Both the position numbers and the translations under genes were made by a program. The notes beneath the pieces are model-generated. The model did not search any database, had not been told where the DNA came from, and worked only from the letters and a program-made list of their open reading frames with translations. A stretch of 64,000 bases of DNA from Leptolyngbya sp. NIES-3755 (lineage in GTDB: Bacteria; Cyanobacteriota; Cyanobacteriia; Leptolyngbyales; Leptolyngbyaceae), in contig AP017308.1 in NCBI GenBank assembly GCA_001548435.1, positions 691,030-755,029 on the forward strand, written 5' to 3'. This document shows positions 1 to 7,869 of the stretch, one piece after another (positions within the stretch are counted from its first letter, which is position 1; the number at the start of each line of letters is the position of its first letter).

Positions 1-572
1 GGAATTTCGCCGCCTAACTCTACGATCGAGCCATCCGGGGTAACAATCTTCACGCCCAAAACATGATTCGTAGTCACGCCATATTTTAAGCAATGGACTC
101 CACCGGAATTTTCAGCGACATTGCCACCGATCGAACAAATAATCTGACTCGATGGATCAGGTGCGTAATAAAATCCTGCACCGCTTACCGTTTGAGTCAC
201 CCAGCTATTAATCACACCAGGCTGAACGACGACGCGCTGATTTTCTAAATCGACCTTGAGAATCTTCCGCATCAGCGACGTGACGATCAAAACGCAATTT
301 TGAATCGGCAACGCACCTCCAGATAATCCAGTTCCCGAACCACGAGCGACAAAAGGAACTTGATATCGATCGCAGATTTTTACCACTTCTGCCACTTCTT
401 CAGTCGTGCGAGGAAGCACCACAATCTCAGGACGTTCACGATAGCTCGTCAAGCCATCACATTCGTACACCAGCAATTCTTCGCGTTTTCTGACGACCCC
501 AGATTTGCCCACGACTGCCTCAAACGCTCGTGCGATCGCTTGCCAATTCGATTGAGTTATTATCGCTGTCAT
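1..572 (-). CDS. glcD: Glycolate oxidase subunit GlcD (FAD-linked), N-terminal part
   Basis: This gene runs off the left edge, so only about 190 N-terminal codons are present. The start is the ATG at 572-570. The visible protein begins MTAIITQSNWQAIARAF and contains the FAD_binding_4 (PCMH) core: RGSGTGLSGGALP for pyrophosphate binding, QPGVINSWVT, and then APDPSSQIICSIGGNVAENSG, the second FAD contact typical of GlcD and D-lactate dehydrogenases. In cyanobacteria this protein oxidises photorespiratory glycolate to glyoxylate together with GlcE/GlcF-type subunits. It is transcribed divergently from the ATP-grasp gene, with an NtcA-like palindrome between them. A D-lactate dehydrogenase reading of the family is possible because the substrate residues lie outside the window. 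Confidence 0.9.
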   Translation of the reverse strand, partial: MTAIITQSNWQAIARAFEAVVGKSGVVRKREELLVYECDGLTSYRERPEIVVLPRTTEEVAEVVKICDRYQVPFVARGSGTGLSGGALPIQNCVLIVTSLMRKILKVDLENQRVVVQPGVINSWVTQTVSGAGFYYAPDPSSQIICSIGGNVAENSGGVHCLKYGVTTNHVLGVKIVTPDGSIVELGGEI

Positions 573-649
573 GTTCTGTTTCCGTGCAACGCTATGTTTA
601 ACGTACCAAAAATCAGCCAAGAATCGCCCTGATTTACAGCCGCACAATC

Positions 650-663
650 GTAGAAATGATTAC
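650..663. promoter_or_regulatory. NtcA-like palindrome GTA-N8-TAC
   Basis: The sequence reads GTA, eight bases, TAC, the textbook NtcA core, between divergent glcD and the ATP-grasp gene. It is about 78 bases upstream of the glcD start. No good TAN3T box at the usual spacing is evident on either side, and a six-base core is expected many times by chance in 64 kb, so this is only a candidate. Confidence 0.25.
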
Positions 664-720
664 AAAATTATTGATGATGAGCATTGGTGTTTTCTGAGCG
701 TCCACTTTTTGGGTAACATC

Positions 721-1629
721 ATGACCGTTCTCATTTTGGGACAGGCAGCAGATTCTCACGCGGCTCACATTTTTCGTACTCTAGAGCGCTTGGGAATTCG
801 CTGTAACTTCTGGGATGTGGCAACGTTTCCAACTCAGAGCCAAATTAGCTGGTCGCCGTTGACGCAGGAAGGAACTTTACGACTGGCAGATGGTCGATCG
901 CTGTCCTTATCTCAAATCAAAAGCGTTTATTGGCGCAGTTTCTCCGGGGTCAAGGTTCCGAAGTTGCCGCATGAAAGTGTGCAGAAAGTAGCGTATCAAG
1001 ATGCGATCGCAGTGATTCGTTCTCTCCTGCAAATTCCTTCAATCCATTGGGTGAATCCATCTCAGGCATACCAACTTCAACGCGAAAGACCACTTCAACT
1101 AAGCAAAGTTCATCAATTAGGCGTAAGGGTTCCAGATACGCTTGTGACGAATGATGCGATCGCAGTTCAAGAATTCGTTCAGCGTCACGCGAAAACGACC
1201 TTCAAACCGATTTACGGAGGGGCGAGAACTCAATTGATGGCGGCTGAACATTTGAATCCTGATCGATTACGGTTGAGCCTAAAAATTGCACCTGTGACTC
1301 TGCAAGAATATGTGGCGGGTGCAAATCTGCGATCGTACATTATCGGCAATGTGGTTTATGCGGCTGAAATCTGTAGTGCATCGTTGGATTTTCACCAAGA
1401 TGACGAAGCGAAATTGATTCCGATCGTCTTGCCAGAAGTAATGTGTCGTCGGGCAATTGCGATCGCGCATACGTTACATGCGGAATGGATGTCGATCGAT
1501 TGGCGATTGACTCCGAGCGGAGATTTTCTATTTCTCGAAGCCAATCCCAATCCGTCGTTTATTGCATTCGAGCAACAGACTGGTTTTCCTATTACTCAGG
1601 CTTTGATTGAACTATTAATCGGTGACTAA
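721..1629 (+). CDS. ATP-grasp domain protein (RimK/MvdD-like)
   Basis: The preferred start is the ATG at 721, giving 302 residues beginning MTVLILGQAADSHAAHIF; a longer upstream frame exists but lacks family features. An N-terminal Rossmann-like preATP-grasp region is followed by ATP-grasp signatures: RERPLQLSKVHQLGVRVPDT, the lysine-containing strand TTFKPIYGG, LQEYVAGANLRSYI, and the metal-binding end MSIDWRLTPSGDFLFLEANP NPSF. RimK-like members join a carboxylate to an amine and include peptide-modifying ligases and microviridin-type macrocyclases. No precursor peptide or transporter is next to it, so the substrate is unknown. Its last 15 bases overlap the end of the convergent amidohydrolase gene. 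Confidence 0.75.
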   Translation: MTVLILGQAADSHAAHIFRTLERLGIRCNFWDVATFPTQSQISWSPLTQEGTLRLADGRSLSLSQIKSVYWRSFSGVKVPKLPHESVQKVAYQDAIAVIRSLLQIPSIHWVNPSQAYQLQRERPLQLSKVHQLGVRVPDTLVTNDAIAVQEFVQRHAKTTFKPIYGGARTQLMAAEHLNPDRLRLSLKIAPVTLQEYVAGANLRSYIIGNVVYAAEICSASLDFHQDDEAKLIPIVLPEVMCRRAIAIAHTLHAEWMSIDWRLTPSGDFLFLEANPNPSFIAFEQQTGFPITQALIELLIGD

Positions 1630-2976
1630 CTGTTGTGCAATCTGATTGTGTGTTTCGATCAATTTTTCAACATCGATCGTCGTAATTTTCCCTTGATCTA
1701 CAATCTTCCGACCATTGATGAAACTGTAATCGACTGTATTCACCTGGCAGAAAATCATTGCTGCAACCGGATCGTGAAGTGCTCCCGCGAACTCTAATCG
1801 ATCGAGATTAATCGCAATCAAATCCGCAGACATTCCCGGAGCAAGATATCCAATATCATCACGTCCCAATACTTTCGCTCCACCTAATGTTGCAATCTCC
1901 AAAGCTTCTCGTGCGGTCATTGCAGCCGCATCCAATTCTCGAACTCTTGCCATTAAAAATGCAGTTCGAGCTTCGTTGATCATGTTCGATGTATCATTCG
2001 AGGCTGAACCATCTACGCCTAAACCGACTGGAACTCGGTGCTGCAACATTTTCGGAATCGGAGCCATTCCGCTTGCTAAACGCATATTGCTACAGGGACA
2101 ATGTGCAATCCCCGTTCCAGTTCTACCGAACAGTTGAATGGCTCGATCGTCTAACTGGACGCAATGGGCATGCCAAACATCGTCACCGACCCAACCCACG
2201 GATTCTGCATAGTCTCCGGGTGTCATACCAAACGTCGATAAACTGTACTCAACATCGGATTTGTTCTCTGCTAAGTGAGTATGCAGTCGAATCCCAGAAT
2301 ACGATCGAGCTAATGCTGCTGATTCTCGCATCAAATCCTGAGTAACCGAAAAAGGCGAACAAGGAGCCAAGGTAATTCTCAGCATCGAATGTCGATCGTT
2401 GTTGTGATATTGCTCGATCAATCGCTGACTATCTTTCAAAATATCGGCTTCTTTTTCCACAACCGAATCGGGTGGGAGTCCTCCCTGACTTTCTCCGACA
2501 CTCATACTGCCACGACTGGCATGAAACCGGAGTCCAACCTCTTGAACGGCTTGGATTTCATCATCTAAAGTACTACCGTTCGGATAGATATACAGATGAT
2601 CACTTGCAGTGGTACAACCCGATCGAATCAGTTCAACGGCTGCAACTTGAGCACTAATATAAATTGCTTTAGAAGTAAGCTTTGACCAAATTGGGTAGAG
2701 CGTTTGCAACCAGTTGAAGAGTGAACCATTTTGAGCGGCAGGAATCACGCGAGTTAAGGTCTGAAAGAAATGATGATGCGTATTGACCAAACCAGGCAGA
2801 ACAACGTGTCGATCGCATAAATCCAAGACTTCATCTGCGGTGTCAGGTAGTTCTGCGGTCGTTCCCACTTGCTCGATTACATTGTTCCGAATGAATAAAG
2901 CACCGCTGCGAATTTCTCGGCGCGTGGCATCCATCGTGACTAAAGTGTGAATGTTTTTGATGAGCAAAGTAGACAT
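1615..2976 (-). CDS. Amidohydrolase, probable 8-oxoguanine deaminase
   Basis: The 453-residue protein starts at the ATG at 2976-2974 (MSTLLIKNIHTLVTMD); an upstream in-frame extension has no homologous character. It has the metal-dependent amidohydrolase pattern: metal-binding histidines in VNTHHHFFQTLTR, LHTHLAENKSD and DDVWHAHCVQLDD, then HCPCSNMRLASG and the aspartate in LGVDGSASND. These place it in the AtzB/TrzN/8-oxoguanine deaminase group. Length and motifs fit 8-oxoguanine deaminase, which turns 8-oxoguanine into urate; a guanine deaminase or other N-heterocycle deaminase remains possible. It is cytoplasmic and probably monocistronic. Confidence 0.8.
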   Translation of the reverse strand: MSTLLIKNIHTLVTMDATRREIRSGALFIRNNVIEQVGTTAELPDTADEVLDLCDRHVVLPGLVNTHHHFFQTLTRVIPAAQNGSLFNWLQTLYPIWSKLTSKAIYISAQVAAVELIRSGCTTASDHLYIYPNGSTLDDEIQAVQEVGLRFHASRGSMSVGESQGGLPPDSVVEKEADILKDSQRLIEQYHNNDRHSMLRITLAPCSPFSVTQDLMRESAALARSYSGIRLHTHLAENKSDVEYSLSTFGMTPGDYAESVGWVGDDVWHAHCVQLDDRAIQLFGRTGTGIAHCPCSNMRLASGMAPIPKMLQHRVPVGLGVDGSASNDTSNMINEARTAFLMARVRELDAAAMTAREALEIATLGGAKVLGRDDIGYLAPGMSADLIAINLDRLEFAGALHDPVAAMIFCQVNTVDYSFINGRKIVDQGKITTIDVEKLIETHNQIAQQLVTD

Positions 2977-3093
2977 AAAAGCTGATGAGTAAAGGATATT
3001 GATTGGTCTACCGCAACGGTCGATCGGGGGATGTGTTAAAACACACAATCGACTGATATAAATCACCCCACATCAATTCGATAAGAAAATTCT

Positions 3094-3107
3094 GTAGCAA
3101 AAAGTAC
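3094..3107 (+). promoter_or_regulatory. NtcA-like site upstream of the HPP gene
   Basis: GTA-GCAAAAAG-TAC is an exact match to the NtcA core GTAN8TAC. It lies 154 bases upstream of the HPP-family ORF. A TAN3T box (TATTCT, 3139-3144) is 31 bases after the box, further than the usual ~22. HPP proteins in cyanobacteria are linked to nitrite transport, so nitrogen control would make sense. Confidence 0.35.
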
Positions 3108-3127
3108 AAATTTAAATTTTTAATAAC

Positions 3128-3230
3128 ACTTGTCACGGTATTCTAACATTAGGCTCCCTTCCCAGCTTTCAGATTCATGAAAACCGAATTTTGTCAAGTC
3201 ACTCCCGGAATTTGAAGACTTGTCACCGTA
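3128..3230 (+). repeat. Direct repeat pair in the HPP promoter region
   Basis: ACTTGTCACGGTA at 3128-3140 recurs as ACTTGTCACCGTA at 3218-3230, one mismatch in 13 bases. Both copies lie between the NtcA-like box and the HPP start, so they may be operator copies. They could equally be chance or decayed repeats. Confidence 0.3.
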
Positions 3231-3260
3231 TCTTGACACTATCTTTCTATCTGGAACTCT

Positions 3261-3764
3261 ATGAGAAATGAATTCTTGCCTCGGCGCTCTTGGAATCGTC
3301 GATCGATTAATCAACCACAATTTTCTTACCGTCAAACACTCTTAAGCTGGCTTGGTAGTTTTCTCAGTATTGCTACCCTTGCTTATCTTTCAGTGCACAC
3401 CAACTATCCCTTGATTGCGGCTCCATTTGGTGCAACTGCCGTCATACTCTATGCAATTCCTGACAGTCCCCTCGCTCAGCCTCGGAACGTCATTCTCGGA
3501 AACTGCATTGGCGCGATCGTGTGCATTACCTTTGTACAGTGTTTTGGTACGGACCCCTGGGTAATTGCGCTCTCGGTTGCAACGGCGATCAAACTCATGC
3601 AATTGACGCGAACTCTACATCCTCCGGGGGGTGCGGTCGCGCTAGTGGGTGTGATGACGGGCGCAGACTGGTCGTTTCTCTTCACTCCAGTCTTGGCGGG
3701 GTCGTTAATTATGGTGGGATGTACGATCGCATTTCATCGTCTTGCCGTCAGACGAACTCATTAG
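3261..3764 (+). CDS. HPP family membrane protein (possible nitrite transporter)
   Basis: The protein has 167 residues and about four membrane segments, and carries the family motif LHPPGGAVAL around residues 117-126. The N-terminus is a short basic cytoplasmic stretch. HPP-family proteins of cyanobacteria and chloroplasts have been reported to mediate nitrite transport across plasma or envelope membranes. That function is carried over from the family rather than shown here. An NtcA-like box and a direct repeat precede the gene. A weak GGA lies before the ATG at 3261. The region between it and the amidohydrolase (2977-3260) has no other gene. Confidence 0.75.
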   Translation: MRNEFLPRRSWNRRSINQPQFSYRQTLLSWLGSFLSIATLAYLSVHTNYPLIAAPFGATAVILYAIPDSPLAQPRNVILGNCIGAIVCITFVQCFGTDPWVIALSVATAIKLMQLTRTLHPPGGAVALVGVMTGADWSFLFTPVLAGSLIMVGCTIAFHRLAVRRTH

Positions 3765-3799
3765 GTTTTCTCAATCATCACGATAGAAAATTGAGAATC

Positions 3800-3835
3800 T
3801 CCTCTTAATCTAGGTTCGCTACATTCTTAAGAGGA
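3800..3835. promoter_or_regulatory. Inverted repeat upstream of the D/N-rich lipoprotein
   Basis: TCCTCTTAA (3800-3808) and TTAAGAGGA (3827-3835) are perfect inverted 9-mers separated by 18 bases. There is no T-run after the right arm, so an operator or 5'-leader hairpin for the lipoprotein gene at 3860 is more likely than a terminator. Confidence 0.35.
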
Positions 3836-3859
3836 AATTAAGAAACGGAGCAAGTTGGA

Positions 3860-4195
3860 ATGAAATTTAGATTAAAAACGATCGCGGTTTTACTTACCAG
3901 TGCAGCACTCTTAGGGGGTGGAACTGTTCTGACAGGTTGTGGAGGTCAACAAGCCGAAGCTGAAAAGCAAGAGTCGCAAAACGCTCAAGAAGCAGACAAT
4001 GACGATGACAACCGTTCTGGCGCACAAGCTGAAACGAACAATCAAGATAACGACGACGATAATCGCCAGAACAATAACGCCCAAGACAACAACGACGACG
4101 ATAATCGCCAGAACAATAACGATCGAGACAATGACAATGATCAGGACAATGAGAACGAGAATCGTCGCGGCAACAACGATCGCGATAACGATTAG
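3860..4195 (+). CDS. Asp/Asn-rich low-complexity lipoprotein
   Basis: The 111-residue protein has a lipoprotein signal peptide: a basic start, a hydrophobic core and the lipobox LTGC, with Cys27 the lipidated residue. After GGQQAEAEKQES the mature chain is almost entirely Asp, Asn, Glu, Gln and Arg, with the unit DDDNRQNNN occurring twice in near-tandem and related DRDND repeats to the end. No globular domain is recognisable. A lipid-anchored, disordered, highly acidic tail could bind cations such as calcium or act as a periplasmic spacer. That is inference. The coding repeats are imperfect at DNA level. Confidence 0.8.
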   Translation: MKFRLKTIAVLLTSAALLGGGTVLTGCGGQQAEAEKQESQNAQEADNDDDNRSGAQAETNNQDNDDDNRQNNNAQDNNDDDNRQNNNDRDNDNDQDNENENRRGNNDRDND

Positions 4196-4231
4196 TCCGA
4201 TTTAGTCAACCACAGTCTTCTCAATCCTTCT

Positions 4232-5431
4232 CTAAGGCTGTGCTCTATTCTCTGGTGTTGGTGTCGCGACAGGCTGACTAGATTGCGGAATCGGTGTTGC
4301 TAAGATCTGAGCCATCTGAGCCTGTTGCTCTAATTGTTGAGTCGAAGACACTAAGCCACTCAACCCATTGATCAATCGTCTCAAGTTGTCTCTTAGCTGC
4401 GGATCGCCTGTGAGTTCATCTAAATCAGACGTAATTTTCTGAGTGTTCTCGAAGGTTGCTCTGGCAGAATCTAAGGTCTGTTGCAACATCGTAACTGTAT
4501 TCGGATTGTTTAGCGTGACTGAAACATCTCTTAGGTTCGCTGAAGTCTGAGCCGCATTTGCTGAAAGAGTTTCGAGATTTCTAATTAAATTACTGCCTTC
4601 GACTTGATTCAGAATCGGACTGAGACGCGCTACACTCGTTCGGATGTCGCTACTGGTTGCACTCAAGTTATCCAAAGTTGAAACCAACGTCGATCGATTC
4701 GCAGTAATCAACTCATTCACTTGTGCGATCGTCAACGTTGCCTGTTCTGCGGTGCTGCCAATCGATCGAGCCGTTGCCGAAAACGTTCTGACTTCAGTTC
4801 TTGCCGATCGGACTAAGCCCGAAACTTCACGACTCAATTGAGCAATTTCCGCTGCTGCTTCACTACTATTTTTGGTAAGTGAATTAATGTTGCCTGTGAA
4901 CTGTGGACTACTGTAAGTATCTGCAAATCGAATTGTGGCGCGAATCAATTCATCAGTGCTAATTCCAAGGACACCTTTGATTCGAGAATTTTCGCAAAGA
5001 ATTAACTCGCGATTGCAATCTTTATCAAGCGGTCTACCAACGACTGCCGACTCTGCAATCTCCTTGCGCGGTGTGATATCCAGAACGGTTTCACCCAATA
5101 AACCCGTTTGATTCACGCTTAACTCTGAATCTCTAGGAATCACCAGATCCGCTCTCGAAATCTCCAGCTTCACTTCAACGCCATTCGGACCCGGCACAAT
5201 ATTGGCAATTCTGCCCACAGTCACGCCTCGATAGCGAACCGGAGAACCTGCTTGGACTCCATTGATTGCCGCAAAATCAGCAAACACCGTAAAACTCTGA
5301 TTGGCTGGATTCAGTCCTTTGATCCACAGAACCAAGGCTCCAAACAGCCCAACCCCGACCAGAATCATCAATCCGACTGAACCTTCTCGCACTGTTCGCG
5401 ATTGCAAAGCAAACCTCCTCTGGAGTCGCAT
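4232..5431 (-). CDS. MlaD/TGD2-type MCE protein
   Basis: This 399-residue protein has one N-terminal membrane helix (about residues 19-38) followed by an MCE domain (VFADFAAINGVQAGSPVRYR GVTVG, about 45-125). The long C-terminal part is helical and rich in Ser, Thr, Ala and Asn, as in cyanobacterial and plastid TGD2-like proteins. MCE proteins bind lipid in the periplasm and work with an ABC permease and ATPase to move phospholipid or galactolipid between envelope membranes. It lies 5 bases downstream of the ATPase gene and is surely co-transcribed with it. The permease (MlaE/TGD1) is not in the window, as is common in cyanobacteria. Confidence 0.87.
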   Translation of the reverse strand: MRLQRRFALQSRTVREGSVGLMILVGVGLFGALVLWIKGLNPANQSFTVFADFAAINGVQAGSPVRYRGVTVGRIANIVPGPNGVEVKLEISRADLVIPRDSELSVNQTGLLGETVLDITPRKEIAESAVVGRPLDKDCNRELILCENSRIKGVLGISTDELIRATIRFADTYSSPQFTGNINSLTKNSSEAAAEIAQLSREVSGLVRSARTEVRTFSATARSIGSTAEQATLTIAQVNELITANRSTLVSTLDNLSATSSDIRTSVARLSPILNQVEGSNLIRNLETLSANAAQTSANLRDVSVTLNNPNTVTMLQQTLDSARATFENTQKITSDLDELTGDPQLRDNLRRLINGLSGLVSSTQQLEQQAQMAQILATPIPQSSQPVATPTPENRAQP

Positions 5432-5436
5432 AACCC

Positions 5437-6219
5437 TTACCCCACGACTTGAATGGGTCCTTCTACACTGCCACTGAGAAACTGCCGAATCAACGGCTCA
5501 TCGGTTGTATCCAACTCATGCGCTTTGCCTTCCCATTGCACCCGTCCTTGATAGAGAAACAAAACTCGATCGGCAGTTCGTCGGATCGTACTCTCTTGGT
5601 GAGTCACCATTACATAACTTTGACATCCCCGCTGTGGACATTGCAGCGATCGTACTAAATCTTCAATCACGGTCGAGGCGATCGGATCAAGTCCCGCAGT
5701 TGGCTCATCGTAAAGCAAGACCGCAGGCGTATCTTCAGGATTTTCAGGATTGACCATAATCGCCCGTGCAAAACTCACTCGTTTTCTCATCCCGCCTGAG
5801 AGTTCCGAGGGATAGCGCTGCCCAATTCCAGAGAGTCCCACCATTTCTAACCGTTCTTCAACCAGTTGACGAATTTGACGACGTGATAAACGGGAATGTT
5901 GATAGAGCAAAAATCCGACATTTTCTTCTACAGTCAGTGAATCGAACAATGCCGCTTGTTGAAACACCATACTGATTAACAACGGATCAGGCGCATCTTC
6001 GATCAAGCCTTTTCGTCGTTTGCCACCGATATACACTTCGCCTTCATCGGGAGCCAGCAAGCCTGCAATAATTCTGAGCACAGTGGATTTCCCCGTTCCC
6101 GAAGGTCCAATTACAGCAAGTGCTTCTCCGGGATAAATTGCCAGGTCTGCTCGATCGAGAACTTGATTCCCGCCGAAGTTTTTGCTGACTCCTTTTAGTT
6201 CAATCAACGGCTCAGCCAT
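5437..6219 (-). CDS. ABC transporter ATPase, MlaF/TGD3-type
   Basis: The 260-residue protein is a complete ABC ATPase: Walker A GPSGTGKST, signature LSGGMRKRVSFARA, Walker B VLLYDEPTAGLD, and the switch histidine in MVTHQEST. Sequence style (ELKGVSKNFGGNQVLDRADL, VSMVFQQAALFDSLTVEENV) matches MlaF and plant TGD3. It energises lipid transfer by the MCE complex encoded next to it. The start ATG at 6219 follows a short intergenic segment. Confidence 0.88.
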   Translation of the reverse strand: MAEPLIELKGVSKNFGGNQVLDRADLAIYPGEALAVIGPSGTGKSTVLRIIAGLLAPDEGEVYIGGKRRKGLIEDAPDPLLISMVFQQAALFDSLTVEENVGFLLYQHSRLSRRQIRQLVEERLEMVGLSGIGQRYPSELSGGMRKRVSFARAIMVNPENPEDTPAVLLYDEPTAGLDPIASTVIEDLVRSLQCPQRGCQSYVMVTHQESTIRRTADRVLFLYQGRVQWEGKAHELDTTDEPLIRQFLSGSVEGPIQVVG

Positions 6220-6426
6220 GCCTTTTCCTGCGATCGATGAACGGACTTTGCCATGATAAGCATTGTCCTTTATAGAGTTCGACTATCACCAATACCAAAT
6301 TAGCGGTTTCTGTGCAGGATCGACAGGACAGATACGCGAATTGGCTGAGAGCTTAAGGTTGTATCTCTTTAAGAAAGAGAGATTCAGCAGATCAGCATCC
6401 CTTTCCGCGATCGCTCAAATCACGGA

Positions 6427-7023
6427 TCAGATTGAGTCTTCTTTGGGTTTGAGTTCCTGAGTAAAATTCTCGAATCGACGCATCAGATAAGCGACTCCAA
6501 AATCACCGTTTGGATGTTTCTCTAACACTTCTGCCAATTCAAACACACGATCGGCTAATTCGACTCCTAATCGATCAATCGTCGCCTGTTTTTCCAGTGC
6601 CAAATGTTCTCGTGCTCTCGACAAGGTTTGCCACTCGCTTGAGAATAATTGCTCGATCGAGCCGTGTAATCCCATTGTTTCGAGCGCGTCCCACTCTCCT
6701 CGATCGCACCAAATTCCACCGCAGCTTAAACAACGTTCAACATAAAAGGGCGATCGCATTCCTACTTTGACGCGAGCAAGATAGCTGCCACAATCGGGAC
6801 ACAGAGCCGCTTTTGTATCAAGTGGAGATTGAACAAATTCGACATCGAGCGTTTTGGGAACGAGATCTGCCGCAGTTTTGGGATGAATGCGTTCTGCTTG
6901 CCAAGCTTTATAGTTTTCTGCTGGAATCCAAGTGCCCTTGCAATCGGGACACTGTTTCACCGCTAACGCCTCGCTTAATGTGCCATCGGTGAGCGTAATT
7001 TTTCTCTCTTTTGGACATTGCAT
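6427..7023 (-). CDS. Zinc-ribbon protein (TFIIB-type ribbons)
   Basis: The 198-residue protein has two cysteine clusters of the zf-TFIIB type: MQCPKERK with CPDCKGTWIP near the N-terminus and ALCPDCGSYL with ERCLSCGGIWCDRGEWDAL around residues 70-115. The C-terminal ~80 residues are helical with no known motif. Such proteins are common in cyanobacteria and have no established function; nucleic-acid binding or a structural zinc role are the obvious options. It may form a transcription unit with the small gene upstream at 7053-7385. Confidence 0.75.
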   Translation of the reverse strand: MQCPKERKITLTDGTLSEALAVKQCPDCKGTWIPAENYKAWQAERIHPKTAADLVPKTLDVEFVQSPLDTKAALCPDCGSYLARVKVGMRSPFYVERCLSCGGIWCDRGEWDALETMGLHGSIEQLFSSEWQTLSRAREHLALEKQATIDRLGVELADRVFELAEVLEKHPNGDFGVAYLMRRFENFTQELKPKEDSI

Positions 7024-7052
7024 CGCGTTTCCTCTAACCCAACTTGATCTAT

Positions 7053-7385
7053 TTAATCAGGCTCGGTTCCCAGAATCACCAAACAGTATTGAGCCAAAAG
7101 TTTAATCCGATCGCGAATTTGCTTCACACGAGTTTCGATCGTATTTGCCTGTCGTGCCGTTTGCAGAAACATCCCATCCATTGAGAGTAATCGCATCTGT
7201 TTATTGATTTCTACCAAGACAGAATGCACTTGATATTCGTCAGACTGGATCGATTGGATTTCGTCTTGGAAAAACTTCTGTAACGATCGTATCTTTTGAT
7301 GAAGCTCAATTCGATCGGTGAAATCGAGATCTGCAATCATCTTCTGAAACAATTCAACGGTCTGTACTTGGTTCTCTGTTAACAT
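7053..7385 (-). CDS. Small conserved cyanobacterial protein, possibly PatD-like
   Basis: The 110-residue, mostly helical protein has the central pattern VEINKQMRLLSMDGMFLQTARQ followed by a helix ending LLAQYC. This resembles small cyanobacterial proteins annotated as heterocyst-frequency control protein PatD, but I recognise it only by general pattern and length. It is cytoplasmic with no membrane segment. It sits 29 bases upstream of the zinc-ribbon gene on the same strand. If the organism does not make heterocysts, the role must be broader. Confidence 0.55.
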   Translation of the reverse strand: MLTENQVQTVELFQKMIADLDFTDRIELHQKIRSLQKFFQDEIQSIQSDEYQVHSVLVEINKQMRLLSMDGMFLQTARQANTIETRVKQIRDRIKLLAQYCLVILGTEPD

Positions 7386-7869
7386 ATCTAAACTTTTCCA
7401 ATTCCATAAAAAAGCGGGGATCGCTCAACTAGAGCGAATTACATAGAACACTCCTTCCGTAATGTGTCAAAAATCTCGGTGTAATTTCGCTCCAAAACTT
7501 TGAACATCGTGTAGAGTACTGGCTCAAGAATTCCGATATTTCCTGGATTCACCGCGATCGCAAAGTTTTCCAACAAGCCCGAAATTCAGTCAAGAAACCG
7601 ATCGCCATTGATAGAATGAGCGTTACGATTGTCTTAACAAGCTTAAGACAACCCTCTATTTTCACCTGGATTGGATCGCGGCAACGATTTCACAGAATTT
7701 TTCTTTGAAGTTCTTGTCCCGCCATTTGTCCATTCTGAATTTCAAACCCTACGTCTAGCGGTTCGAGAATCTTCTCATGCTAGACTCATTTTCTATTACT
7801 TCAATAATTTGTATAGAGCTATACATATATTTTCGTTCTGAACCTGCACTCTAGCCACATAGAATCAGC
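7386..7869. other. Long intergenic region upstream of the RelA/SpoT gene
   Basis: These 484 bases hold no convincing gene. Two palindromes stand out: TTGTCTTAA-CAAGC-TTAAGACAA (7630-7652), a 9-bp hairpin with no T-run, and GTATAG-AG-CTATAC (7811-7824) in an AT-rich stretch 46 bases before the RelA/SpoT start. The second sits where a promoter or operator would be. The rest is unremarkable. Confidence 0.5.
7630..7652. promoter_or_regulatory. 9-bp hairpin in the leader region of the RelA/SpoT gene
   Basis: TTGTCTTAA and TTAAGACAA are perfect inverted arms with the 5-base loop CAAGC. No poly-T follows on either strand. It may be an operator or an mRNA leader structure if transcription starts upstream of it. 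Confidence 0.35.

Noticed and set aside
1615-1629. Gene-end overlaps at 1615-1629, 44444-44447, 46603-46619 and 62043-62046
   Set aside because: Convergent stop-codon overlaps of this size are ordinary in compact bacterial genomes.
3120-3335. Minus-strand ORF overlapping the start of the HPP gene
   Set aside because: Overlaps a well-supported gene on the other strand and lacks a family pattern.
4000-4190. Possible CRISPR or satellite in the D/N-rich gene
   Set aside because: The repeats encode an in-frame low-complexity protein with a lipoprotein signal.
6263-6460. Short plus-strand ORF between mlaF-like and zinc-ribbon genes
   Set aside because: Overlaps the 3' end of the zinc-ribbon gene, has no ribosome binding site and no family likeness.
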